Source: Hydractinia symbiolongicarpus (Eukaryota > Cnidaria > Hydrozoa > Anthoathecata > Hydractiniidae). From it: a DNA stretch of 64,000 bases. Below the pieces are notes generated by a model that was not told where the DNA came from, made no database searches, and saw only the letters and a program-made list of their open reading frames with translations. Location of the stretch: positions 5,467,001 to 5,531,000 of the forward strand of contig NC_079888.1 in assembly GCF_029227915.1 (NCBI RefSeq), given 5' to 3'. This document shows, piece by piece, positions 10,351-21,900 of this stretch (positions are counted from its first letter, which is position 1; each line of letters begins with the position of its first letter). The position numbers and the translations under genes were made by a program.

Positions 10351-12195
10351 GATCATTACGATATTTAGTTTTACCTCCTTCAAATTGACGCCTTATTTAA
10401 GTATTTAAGCACCAGTTTAATGATTGTGCTGAAATGGCATTCTTTTGTTTCTTTTTGAGAGTTTTTTCTTTCCAGATCAGCTGTGATCAGATTAGCTGTG
10501 CAAGAGAGTTAGTCGAAAACCGTACATGCTGAAACATTCAAAGGTATTATTTATTATTGAGGAACTAACGACATGTTGAACTACCTTTTCATTTATTTTG
10601 ATTGCTGTTCAACATTAACATATTCTTACTTCTTATTAAACTTGTTTGGAAGTCATTTTTTGTGCAATTAATCAAATTCGCATAAAAGGTCTTGCATTAA
10701 GAATTTACAAAATTTTGTAGATTGTTTTTTTAAACCGTTTTTTCAGTTTGTTTTTTACAAAACTATATAAATATAAATGTAATTGTTACTTTACACTGTA
10801 TGTAATTTAGCTATGGTTCAAAAATACATGTTCTATTACAGTACTAATTGTGAATTTAGTTTTAAATTTTCTTGATTTTTAAATTCCTCATGTTCTTTGA
10901 TTTCAAGGTCTTCATCAAATAGTATACTGTATTTTTTTTTATATAGCTGTCTGTTTTGATTTTTTTTTTCCAATTGTTGTATAATTGGTGAGCATTAGCA
11001 GTTTGATCAATTTGACTGTGAGCTTTAGTTTATCCGTGACTACTTCTAAGATTTCTAGTTGTTAATTTCATCCCCAAAGTTTTAAAAAAGCATAAGCAGA
11101 AAAAGGTTGCTTGCTTATTAATATAAATCTCGATTTTAAAAAGTAGTATTTCGTTTTTATTGCTGGATTTTGAAGGTTTTAATCTAATTTGACGAAAACA
11201 TCTACTGTTTTACAGAATTGTGGTAACTGATTTACTTAGAAAAACAGACCTATAAAGGTCCTCGCTAAGAAATTTTCAGTGCAAAAATAAGTAAATTGGC
11301 AATTGCGCCCCCTACATCCCCAGCTGTACGCGCATGTTTCGCTTCGCAAAACATGCTAGTATGTTTTGCTCCGCTTAACATTTCGCCTTAGGAGAAACAA
11401 ATCCTGTATCCGCTCCTAATTAAACCCTTAACCCCACGGATTGTCAACTTCAAGAGTTCACATCAGTTAAATTAACGCGGTCGTTAATAAAAGTATGGAA
11501 ACATAATAACAAAAGCACATCACAATAACATTCTTAATCTAAGTTCTTATGCGGATTTGCGAACCTGGTCGATGCAACAAAAAAAATTGAGAACAAAGTT
11601 TTTCGTAGAGTATAGTGTACACTGAATTACCGTCTAATTTATATAACACTTCAGCTTGCTATATTTAAAACTTGATTTGGTAAAATGTTTATTGCCTTTA
11701 CAAGATAAACCGAAAAAACGCTAACATGGTAACAAGTTCAAGATACAATTGAGAACGCCTGCTCTAAATGATTTAAAAATCACTATTCCGAATATTTTTC
11801 CTTTTTGTTCTCAGCTATCTCACCAGCTATTCCCTATACTTATTCGAAATAAGAGACTGATAATACTGGTATAATACGGACAGGTCTGGCAAGAGAATAA
11901 TAACTTGAAATAATAAGAAATTGTATTATTTTTTACGTTTTGCTTTGGATCAAACTTGCTTCCTCTGGAAAGCTAAAAAACATAAAAAAAATTGATTTTT
12001 GTAAACTTTAGGGTTGCTAAGTAACTAAGTACTATTCTGGTATGAACAAAGAAAAAAAGGACTACGGCCCTCTTTTAAAATGGACATTATATCTTTTATT
12101 TGAAGTAAAAAAGGTTTTAAAGAAATTTCTGGAGTTTGTGCCAGCCTTGTTCCCTGCACATGTTGTCTCTTTTTTATATCTGGACAGGCAGATAA
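10351..12195. other. Intergenic, no gene seen
   Basis: AT-rich sequence with long T runs (for example near 10930 and 10965) and no reading frame I can support. Around 11325-11370 there is a short GC-richer patch with repeated AAACATGCTAG/ATGTTTTGC words. Confidence 0.5.
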
Positions 12196-12530
12196 ACATT
12201 TTCGTATCGCCGTCCCGATGTCAGAAGAGACGCAAAATTCCCTGGGGACGACTAGCCCGTGGACAAAGGATCCACCGGTCCTCAGATTTTCGCCCGCCGT
12301 ACATATTTTGCCAGGATGTCGTGTCCTCCTTTTAGCACAGTTAAATGCAACCATTTTGAAAAGACAGAATACGCTGATTACTTATATAAAAACTATATAT
12401 CGCATTTTATGTATCCGTATTGCGATATTTTTCCTCGCACACAAACAGACAAAATACGGCTATTATTAACATAAAGACTAGTCGCTAGCCCGTTTAAAAT
12501 CCACGGGAATTCGCCCGTCGCAGCAAAATT
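12196..12530. repeat. Composite palindromic repeat (family C with CCCTGGGGACGA)
   Basis: It contains CCCTGGGGACGACTAGCCCGTGGA and, 240 bases on, GACTAGTCGCTAGCCCGTTTAAAATCCACGGG split by an AT-rich stretch. The words CTAGCCCGTGGA and the ACAAACAGACAAAATACGG run place it in the CTAGT..CCCGTGG repeat family. The open frames across it, on both strands, are low-content by-products of the repeat. Confidence 0.55.
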
Positions 12531-12991
12531 AATAAAACTATATTGTATTTTTTTCGGGGCATACACATGAGCTAGCGTCTTTTATCTCTGTTCTAATAGT
12601 CTCAATAAGCTATAGGAGCGAGTGTAAAAGACGTTTTCGCGAACCAGGTGTTTACAAAGATTTGCAAATTCACCAAATTTTTTTCCCGCCGAAATTACTC
12701 ACATTTACGTATCTTTTGTGTTTTTGTCTGCATTGAGTTGTTTTATTTGTAGATAATGTATCTTTATTGCAAAGAGAGTCATATCTCTTATTATTCACTC
12801 ACTCACTTAATATTGCTTCATAGTTTCCTGGTTTTTTACGTTATTTTGAATAAACATGGCCACACACAAAATTTAAATGTGCTGTTCTATCATTAGTAGC
12901 AAAACAACAATAAGACCAATGGACAAACTTTTCTTCTTCTAATATTTTCCATAGTTTACAAATAAATAAACATGCATACAAGAATAGATGG

Positions 12992-13714
12992 TTATTGTCT
13001 GTCAGATGTTTTAATTCCCCACTCATCCCTTTTCCAATTGGAGCCGTATTCATCACCCAAATGTTTCGAATGTGCGGTCAAATCCCCCTCACTTACTATT
13101 TGGCCGGAAATTTTTTTCTTGTTTAATAATGGATCTAAGTGACCCCCGATTGAACGATTAATGGAAGCGGCGCCAGGACGCAAATTAGCCGTGGCGCTAT
13201 TCATATACTCTAATACTTTTCCAATTTTTCCAGCCAAAATTTCATCAGGCTGGCCTTGATTTTTGATGACTTCGTCTAAACTTTTTTGCACCTCGTTCTT
13301 GTTTAAATTGTTGGCATCCACAAACTTCTGATAAGCCGCCGTGTGTCCTGTTAATGCGCCATAAAGAAACCATTCATTGTCAATTGTATGCAAATCGTCG
13401 CTTAGTTTGTCAATGGATTTTCTCCAGGCACCTACCGAGGAGGATGTGCCGGTGGGATAATCGTCACACACGTGCTCTCGAATAACCTCGAAGGAAAGTG
13501 TGTGACAGCGATCATATAAACCCGTTTTTTGATTTTTTCTTTTTTTAACTACGGGCAGTCCAAGAGCGTCACCAACTGCTGTAATTGCGTCATTTGTATC
13601 TGGTGTAAAACTTCGCCTTCCACATGCGGTGTCTATCTCAGATCTCAAATCTCCATATATTGAAGAAGCAAATGTACAGATAAGTACAACAACGAATGAT
13701 ACAACGAATTGCAT
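12992..13714 (-). CDS. Secreted protein of unknown function, tandem paralog 3
   Basis: 240 aa from the ATG at 13714 (MQFVVSFVVVLICTFASS), with a signal peptide. It keeps TACGRRS, DRCHTLSF, VCDDY and MNSATANLRPG..NRSIGGHLDPLL, but the fourth cysteine of paralogs 1 and 2 is missing (the region reads GTSSSVGAW). It has a basic insertion, KKRKNQKTG, before DRCH. The C-terminus is changed: GSNWKRDEWGIKTSDRQ instead of TTWK.KAGSIMTSD. The start is fixed by the acceptor TTTTATTACAG at 13721 followed by GCCAACATG; the intron is 14053-13721. The open frame continues upstream for 76 more codons, but these lie in the intron. Function unknown; odd-cysteine status suggests altered disulphide pairing relative to its sisters. 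Confidence 0.85.
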   Translation of the reverse strand: MQFVVSFVVVLICTFASSIYGDLRSEIDTACGRRSFTPDTNDAITAVGDALGLPVVKKRKNQKTGLYDRCHTLSFEVIREHVCDDYPTGTSSSVGAWRKSIDKLSDDLHTIDNEWFLYGALTGHTAAYQKFVDANNLNKNEVQKSLDEVIKNQGQPDEILAGKIGKVLEYMNSATANLRPGAASINRSIGGHLDPLLNKKKISGQIVSEGDLTAHSKHLGDEYGSNWKRDEWGIKTSDRQ

Positions 13715-14053
13715 GTTGGCCTGTAATAAAAAAAATAATTTTTTTGTTAATCGCGTTAATAAAACATAGATAGATTTCTGATTTAGCATTGACTTTGCGA
13801 AATTAACAAGTTCTCGTATTGAATATGAGATATTCTCATCAACAACGCGAAACAATAGATTATAAGATTTGTTTGGACTACTGTAAAAATTCGAAATTTT
13901 TGAAACAATTTTACCAGTAATATCTGGAACAAAGCCATACACTTTATTTTTTGCAGATAGTGAATATATTTAGCAAATTGCGAACGTCAACAAAAATGTG
14001 AAGAGATACAATGAGAAAATATAATTGTAAAATAATATGTATATCAGCTCTAC

Positions 14054-14230
14054 CTTTTAGCAAGGATCTTCCTTCCTAGTTGCGTAGACTAAAGTTTAAT
14101 CTACAATAAAAATCTATGCTCTATTTCAACCTTAACTACTTGGAATTCCAAAATGTATATTCATGTAATCGCACGCCTCGGTAAATGTTTACGGCGTGCT
14201 CGATCACGAAAGCAATGTTTAGTTATAACA
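14054..14230 (-). promoter_or_regulatory. Non-coding first exon and upstream block of paralog 3
   Basis: The donor CTAAAAG|GTAGAGC at 14054 follows CTACGCAACTAGGAAGGAAGATCC, matching paralogs 1 and 2. TTGGAATTCCAAGTA lies about 87 bases upstream and CGGTAAATGTTTA about 125 bases upstream (14179). Same arrangement as at 2884 and 8789. Confidence 0.55.
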
Positions 14231-14391
14231 AAAGCGAAATAAATGCCTAAAAACCGTACTTCATGCTGAAAATACTATTTTTCGATTAAGTGATATCAAT
14301 TCTTGGCAGTCTTTCATCATATAAGGTAATGTTTCAATACCGTAATGATAAAATCTGAATCTCACAGAAGAAAACAAAGAGGTACTGGCAT

Positions 14392-14460
14392 CCTCGTCCC
14401 CAGGGTTTGTTGCTTATGCCTGGCCTCCATATCAAAAAGGCAAAAACCCTGGGGACGAGG
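14392..14460. mobile_element. Hairpin MITE, CCTCGTCCCCAGGG ends, copy 1
   Basis: The two ends CCTCGTCCCCAGGGTTTG and CAAAAACCCTGGGGACGAGG are reverse complements, around a 30-base loop. Related elements are at 59620-59721 and 60873-60970, and the CCTGGGGACGA word also occurs at 12240. This is a minimal foldback/MITE family with no coding capacity. Confidence 0.8.
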
Positions 14461-14769
14461 TTGAGGTACTGGAATAAATTTATTTAAAATTCGCCTGAAA
14501 TCGCTAATTTTTTAATCTAACAACGCTGAATTAGTAGGTATCACTTTGAATTTTTTAACAAGTGCACTTTTTTGGTAACGTGCACGTTGTGTATTTTTTT
14601 CAACTTTCAGAATACCAACCTTATCTAACATACTCATGTATGTATATTGCCAGTTGGTAAACAAGCTGTTGAAAACAAACAATGCGCAAAATAAACCATA
14701 AACAAAGGTTAATAGAAAAAAACAATTTACTAGTACACGATGCTCAAAGTGTTCACGGGGTCTTTACTC

Positions 14770-15949
14770 TTACGGATATTTTGCTTTTGTATAAATGACA
14801 GTTTAAGAGCTCAGTCCAGTTGGTTAACCATCACTTAAACAACTTTTGCCTCTAATTTTCTAAGCTACACTAGTTATTATCATAGTCAATAATTTTGGTT
14901 AGTCAAGCAAAAGGTCTAGTTACCAAGCTATCAAGAAATACAACAGTTCTCACCAGATTGGGTAAAAACTAGGCTATCGTCCACAAAATGGAATCGAGTT
15001 CTGTTAATTGGACACGAGTTCTTTTAAAGTGACAAAGTTTTGATCAAGAGATGGTGTGGCTACTGAAAAATACTTTATTCGTAGCAGGTTTCTATTTCTA
15101 TTAGTTGGAAGTAAAAATAAGGCATTTTTATTGGTTTCCTTGAAACCATAATTTTTCAAGGCTCATGGTGAACGCCTTAGTCTAGATAACGCATCCAGGC
15201 TCTTGGCTGTCTCCTCTTCATCTTTCCATAACGCCGGCGCGTAAACCTTGTCTAAATATCTAACTAAAGTTAATTTAAAGATTCCGCATCACATAGTTAA
15301 AATCGGAAGCAGACTGCCTCGAAAAAAGAAAGCTTTTTGTGAGTTGCGTTTAAAGAAAAACAAGAAATACACCAAACCGACAACATGCTTATTTGAGACA
15401 GTAATTGCTAAAATAAATTTAAATTTTTATTTATTTTCGTTATATTGGTAAAAATATACTAAGTTTTTTTTGCCTTGCTCACTAGCTCAACGATTTAGTT
15501 TTCCAAATTCTTTGCTTAAAAGTATTTTAAAAATGAGCTTGGCACTTTTTGGTCATTAGGTTAACTCTTCTAATGTTATTAACAAAGGTATGCCTGGTTA
15601 GTATTTTCGATTCCCCCCCCCCCCCCCCATTTGGTTGGAGAAGTATGACTGAACGTCTGTCGGACTTTTAATATCGATAAAGTATGAAGGGTGCTAGTTA
15701 TGTTGTACGTCGTGTGTCGGGACCACTTAGCCCGGTGCTAAATGAAGTCATTGCCCCTCCCTCTCCCTCCAATGATAGCGCAACGCGACCGAAAAAGCCC
15801 TTTACTATTCCGATTTACCGAACGCCGTTTCGGGTACCGATTTACATGGACACAAAATATGGGTAAGCAGCAGTGGGCAATGAGCTTGCAAATCCTTGCG
15901 AATAAAGAGTCTTGAATTTGACCATAATGTCACTAAAATATCTATAAAT
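14770..15949. other. Region upstream of SLMAP, probable promoter/5' UTR
   Basis: No protein gene is recognisable. A run of 14-15 C sits at about 15615-15629. A GC-richer stretch at 15690-15860 ends in a good splice donor (ATATGG|GTAAGC near 15860), so it could be a 5' UTR exon of SLMAP. However, I found no strong acceptor before the ATG at 15950. Promoter position is therefore undecided. Confidence 0.4.
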
Positions 15950-18900
15950 ATGGCATTTGCATTGCTTGCACCCAGACCAAACTCCCATCCGTTTCAAGAA
16001 AGGCAACTTTCTTTAAAAGAACCCATAAAAATTGGTAGAGCAGTAGCCAAGGCTAAATCATCACAAACCAATGGAATATTCGATTGCAAGGTTCTGTCAC
16101 GTAATCATGCTGTTATGTGGTATGAAAAAGGAAAGGTTGGATACTTACTCTTTGTTTTTGCTGTATTTTTTTGCTATATAGCTACTTACCTAACTGGCTA
16201 GCTAGCCAGTTGTAAGTGCTAGGCTGCTCTAGCATATCGACCTTTTTGAATGTTTACATTTTCTGTGGTAAGCTCTTCTAGCTCTAACAACTGCATGTCA
16301 GGCAGAAAGATGTGGATGCTCGCTGAAGAAAGGTCTTTTTCACCCAATTTCTTTCTACGGAAACATTTTTTAGGCTTTGAACTATTATTAAGTGTAGATG
16401 AATAACTTCTGATTGAGATAATATTAATATAAAATCTTAATGATACCTTTGTGCGAAAAAACATGCTAAAAAGGTCCTCATTTCACCTAGCACCTGCATG
16501 TTATTGCCTGCCACGCCAATTGCTAAGTCGAAAGTGCTTACCACGGAAAATGTAAACAATCAAAAGGTCTATATATATACTGTCTTCTGGTTTATTATGA
16601 TTATCCAGTCATGTACAGCCTTTATTTCAGTATACAGTAATTATGGGAATCGAGATCCAATTTCCTTGATTATGGTATTGTCTTAGCATGCTTAGTTGTT
16701 CAAAACTATGAGATTAACAACTTGATTTCAACTTAAAACATTTCAAATTTTTCTGTAATGTAACCTGGAAAACCTGTAGTAGACAGCCAATACTAGATAT
16801 GGATGCTATACAACAGCCATCTGCCTAAAAATTATTCTTTAAGGTAATTTTATTGTGCAAAAAAATCTCTTATAATAATACGGAGACTGTGTCAGTTTGT
16901 AACAGGTAAAGTGGATATCGTCATTTTCCTTTGATGTCACTGAAAAACTTATGTCTAATATGTTAAATTTTCTGACGTTACGGCGCGACGTCAATAACAC
17001 TACTTTAACGTCTATATCCTATATTAAATTAATGAAGCCATTACAGTGCACCTAAAACTTAGAGGCCAAATAACTTGGAAATGAGGTGGTGATGTCAATG
17101 ATTTTTCACTGCATAGGTAACTAGGGGAGCACCTAGGACCAATTTGGGTAATCTTCCAAAACCTGCTTCCCCAATCTGTTTTGGAACGGACAGGTTGATG
17201 ACGTCATCAAAAAACCTTTAAACCCCAATATCTCTGTAACCGTTTGTCAAAAGTACATGATCCTATACATTTTCTTGATCATCGTTTCAAGGTCTATACG
17301 AAAATTTTTTCGTGTTTTAACGGGCCATTGCTGACGTCAGCAAAATTTTTAAACCCTTATATGTCCTTAGTCGTTCGTAGAAAAGATATGATCCTATACA
17401 TTATTTTGATCAGTGTTTCAACTTCTACACGTTACAGGCAACGAATAAACTATTTTGTTTTGGATTTGCAATGTTGACGTCAGCAAAACGTCTTAAACAG
17501 CCAACTTTTTCAATGTCCTATTGCCTGAGTGGATTTTTCCACGGGTTTTTATCGACTAGTATTGAAATAAAAAAAATTTCTTAAACAGAAATACTGAGAA
17601 TCCTTTACTGCTTTCATCCCAGTAACTTGTAAACACAAATGAAAGAACAAAATGTATATAAAAAATAATCAAATAATAGCAATAGATGACAAAAAATTTC
17701 TACAGCAATTTTATTTATTCAAATGTGTACATTCTATAAATAAATAACATAAGATTTTAATTTTTCAGAATGCCATTGTCTAAGTCCCACCTAAATAAAT
17801 GATGCCACCTTAAATAAATGATCCCACCTATATTGTCAATGCCTTGACAAAACAGAATGCTTCAAAGATTTCTTAATGAATGTTACAGTTTAGCAGGGTT
17901 CGTATGGATTACAAAATGGTTTTAGGATTTTTAAAACTAAAAAAAACGTCTATCTCTTTTAAAACCAGTAATGTTTATATGGAAAGAAATTGTATTTTAA
18001 GATGTTAAATTCAAATCTTAATTTGTTGAATTTTTTAAAAAATTTATCTATATATTACATTTTTTCCATTGTGCACAATTTTTTAGTTGCAATTCAGATC
18101 AAAGACTCTTAAAATGAATAACATTAATTTTTTCTACTTTTAAACAGGCGTCCTTAGCTTAAAACATGTTTTGATCCTTAAAGCATTTAACGACTTAAGA
18201 AAACACAGTTTTTATGTGAACTAATTTGGTCACATGAAATAAATTTTCTGGTTTTAAGGTGACTAAAACATCTTAGTACCATTTAGACATTTTTTAGTGT
18301 GAACCAAGCTTTAAATGTTGATGATACATTTTTTCTTTTCTTTTTGCTCACTCAAAATATAAAAGACATATGACATCCTTCCCCTTGCCAGGCTTCGTCA
18401 TTTAAGGTGTGCGATCACACACGCACACCTCCGCACACGCCTGGTTTACTTTAGACGTGCGGAATATCACACTTCTAAAGTGTTTATTTTTATCGTAGAC
18501 GAGCGAAAGAAAGCAAGCCTGAGTTAATTATTTTATTTTCTCTTGAAATGTTCTGAGTTAAATATTATTTTTTTAAATTTTCTTTTTCGTAAATGATTAA
18601 AATTTTCTGTTCGTGAAGAAAGTGTATGATCAGTAACAAAACTGCGATTGTTTGAGGTTGCTTAGTAAAAAAATCAAGCATGGTGGAGCACAAAAATAGA
18701 GCTTATAGTTATTAGATTATTTGCGTTTAGAATTATGGTAGACCGACAGCAAATACATATTGCGAAAAATTTATATTTAAAAAATTGTTATAATAAAGTT
18801 GTGCAGCATGTGCTCTTACTTTCGGGATAACAAAAAGTAATAAAATGGATACATGCATCAACCTGTTAAACTAATAAATTTATTATAAGAGAAAAAACAG

Positions 18901-21900
18901 CTGTCGATTTCTTTCTTCTTTTGATAGATTCTGATGTTTAATGTTTTTTTGTAATTATCTTTTTATTACAAGTGTTAAATAAAAAAACTTTTGTTATGAA
19001 AAAAATAACTTTTAAAAAAAATTCTTGATTTTTTTGTTTGGTATTTCCCATTAATTTTGAAGAGGGCAAGGGAATTTCCCATTTTAATTTAATGCATTAC
19101 CCTTTCTTTTGGGAAATAACAGAACGCATATTGGGAAATTACGGGACATGTCCCGTTTTTACCCCGAGCGTATTCCAAGTGCAACAAGGGTAATAACGGG
19201 ACATATGTGTTTAACGTACAACGGATGTTGCCGATTGATTTCTTTTTACTTATTTACTTCTTGAATGTAACCTCATCCCCCGGGCTCGTCCTGGCACATA
19301 TCATGTGCAACAAAAATATCTAAAGAAAGGGGGGGAGGGATAACAAAGCGTATTATAATGGATGATATCCTTTTTTTGTTTTTCGATAATATATATCTAC
19401 ACTGGAAGTCACAACTCATACAAGTGTCTGTAGGCCTTTTCCCTTTCCAGTTTAGACACAACGGCAGCAGTTTGAACAAACTTGGGGTAGTCCGGGATGT
19501 TTATTTTCACCAACGTCATTTTACGGATGTTGCTTGTCTGGTCGTCACGACGGCTGGCTTGTAGGGGACCACAGACTACGTCCCAAGCCGGAATCAAATC
19601 CAACACCAAATGTGTAGGAGTTTCTTCCAAAATTGTTGGAGTTCCAGCCGTGTATCGTAGGCATTGGAATTCCAAATTTTCCAGACAACCATCCTTGTCC
19701 GATCGGAAAGTGTTTATTACTTTTCCAACGAAAAGACGAAATTTTTTTCGTGCAGTGTCAGCGTAATATATTATACCGAAGTAGGAATTTACTACTTCGG
19801 CCCTGGTAACGGGAGGATTGAATTGGTCCCATACGGACCTAAGGTATATATAACCTTCATCTCCGCGAACGGTAGGAGGAAACACAACATCGCGCGTACC
19901 ACGATTATCCCCATGTTCGCTCTCAGAAGAAGAGTACTCTTCTTCTGACGAGTCTTCTTCCAACACTCCGTCACTGTCGCTTGCCTCTGTGCTTTTCTTC
20001 GCCGTTGGTGGGGCCAAGAGTTTTGGCTTTTTCGATTTTGCTTCTTTTTCTAGCGCTTTTGCTTTAATTGACGTAAACACTTCGTCAGATGTAACAATTT
20101 CACCGTGAGGATTAGCTCTCTTCTGCGTTTCAGTGCTGACACCAGTTTTAGATGATGGAGGTGTCAGGGAGTCCAATTTCTTTAAAAACGCTGACTGGAA
20201 TCAAGCGTTGATTGTTGTTGGCTTGTTTGGACATGAATCTGACAAAGCGGGCGTGGTTGGCATACGAATTAGATTGTCTGGTTCATCGTCTGGAATAAAA
20301 TAGGAGACAATTCACCCTTTGCGACCATTATACATGAATGTGTTGCCATCACTGTTCTCAGTATTGGATGGTGTGACTGATTCCAGTGAAGGCGTATTGG
20401 TCGACTCGGCTGAAGCTTCTGTGTCGATAGCGTCGAGTTCCGCGGCGGAAAGTTCCGGCTTTCCATTTGCTATCCACACATCATATCTGAAAAAATCGTT
20501 TTTACATTTTAGGATTAATCCACTTACGTATAAATGGTCAACACTGAAAATAAGTAAGTAAATAAACACTATCGATGCTTACCTTTTTTTCAGGTTGGTG
20601 TCGAACCTGTATTCGGGATACATTGTTTTATCAAGCGGATGGATACCACATTTCCTGAACCCATGACGAATATTGTCTTTTGTTAATGCCTTTTCCCATA
20701 CCTTGAATAAAAGAAGAAACGACATAATTGTAAAGATATAAAAAAGACAAAGTCGTTTTTAATTATTTATCGGCCGTTAGCTTTCGGGCGTTTCTGCGGC
20801 CATCATCTGTAATAAAACTTTTTTTTTAGAATGCGAGTTTATATAAACCAAATTAAAAATACCTCTTCACTGGCCAACAGAGCCGCAAATTCTCCCTTCG
20901 TTAATTTTGAACGTGTTAGGTGCAATCTCTGGAACAGAGCATCTTCCCAATGGTCCTTTACGACTTAAACACAGAAACATCCAAAGGTTGCAACAAATCC
21001 GTAGCATGTGGGGGCAATTTGATAATCGTAACTTTCATTTCTCGCGCAAGCTCTATCGTTTCGTACCAAACGTGGGACAAGTGTCCGTCATAAATTAGAA
21101 TTCGCGGCTCTAGTACGCCTTCCGTTGTCTCAGTTGGTTCCTTAAAAAATAGTTATTTAGCGATAAGTACGAGCGATAAGTAAATATACAAACATATAAA
21201 AGGGAAGTTTTTATTACCTCTTTAAACACTCGTGTTTCCTTCTCCCACTTTTCAAACCATTTGTAGAATGTGTCGGAATCCATCCATCCTGACGGGTTGG
21301 CGTATATCCAGGGTTAATTCTTTGAACCGGAAGGAATGTTGGGCCTCCATGTTGTTTGTACGAATTTGCCCTGGAATACAAGCATGGGTGGTAAGGCTCT
21401 CCCATCGGCTGAGCATGCTGCCATGACTGTGGTATTTTCACGATCATTTCCTGGTGTAATCTGAAAAAAAATCAATGCAATATGGATAACGCAGGCCTTG
21501 TCGTAAAAGCGCACGATCGCATGCGCGTGCCTGTTGCTTTAATGCTTAATTAACCCTGATAATAAAAACGATAATTACCTGAGCAGTTTTTTGTCCTTTT
21601 TCCGAAACAATTTTGCATCGCTTGGGGTTGTGTGGCAAACTGGACTCGTCACAATTCCATATGAGGTGTGGTTTGTCCTCCAGTTCGAAGTCTTTCAATG
21701 CTTTCTCCAACAGATCGTAATAATGATATATTACGAACGGATTCTTCGTGGCGTTATACCTGTTTAATTGAAGGAGAGTTACTTTGTGAATTGCTAACAT
21801 ACTGCCTGGCAGTGAGCGAGATTCGATCCGCGGTCCACAGAACTGGGAGCAGCAGGCAAGCTCACTACATATGTTAACAACGCACGCATGGTGTATAATT

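Noticed and set aside
12025-12474. Several overlapping frames on both strands
   Set aside because: They lie across a composite palindromic repeat and have no recognisable content; frames on both strands over the same bases point to repeat composition.
15684-15866. A 60-codon frame before SLMAP as an N-terminal extension
   Set aside because: It ends at a good donor but is not in a chain that joins the FHA exon; SLMAP proteins begin at the MAFAL-type start used here. It may be 5' UTR.
19497-20561. Plus-strand frames opposite the transposase
   Set aside because: They are shadows of the minus-strand transposase, whose similarity to Tigger proteins and position between inverted repeats decide the strand.
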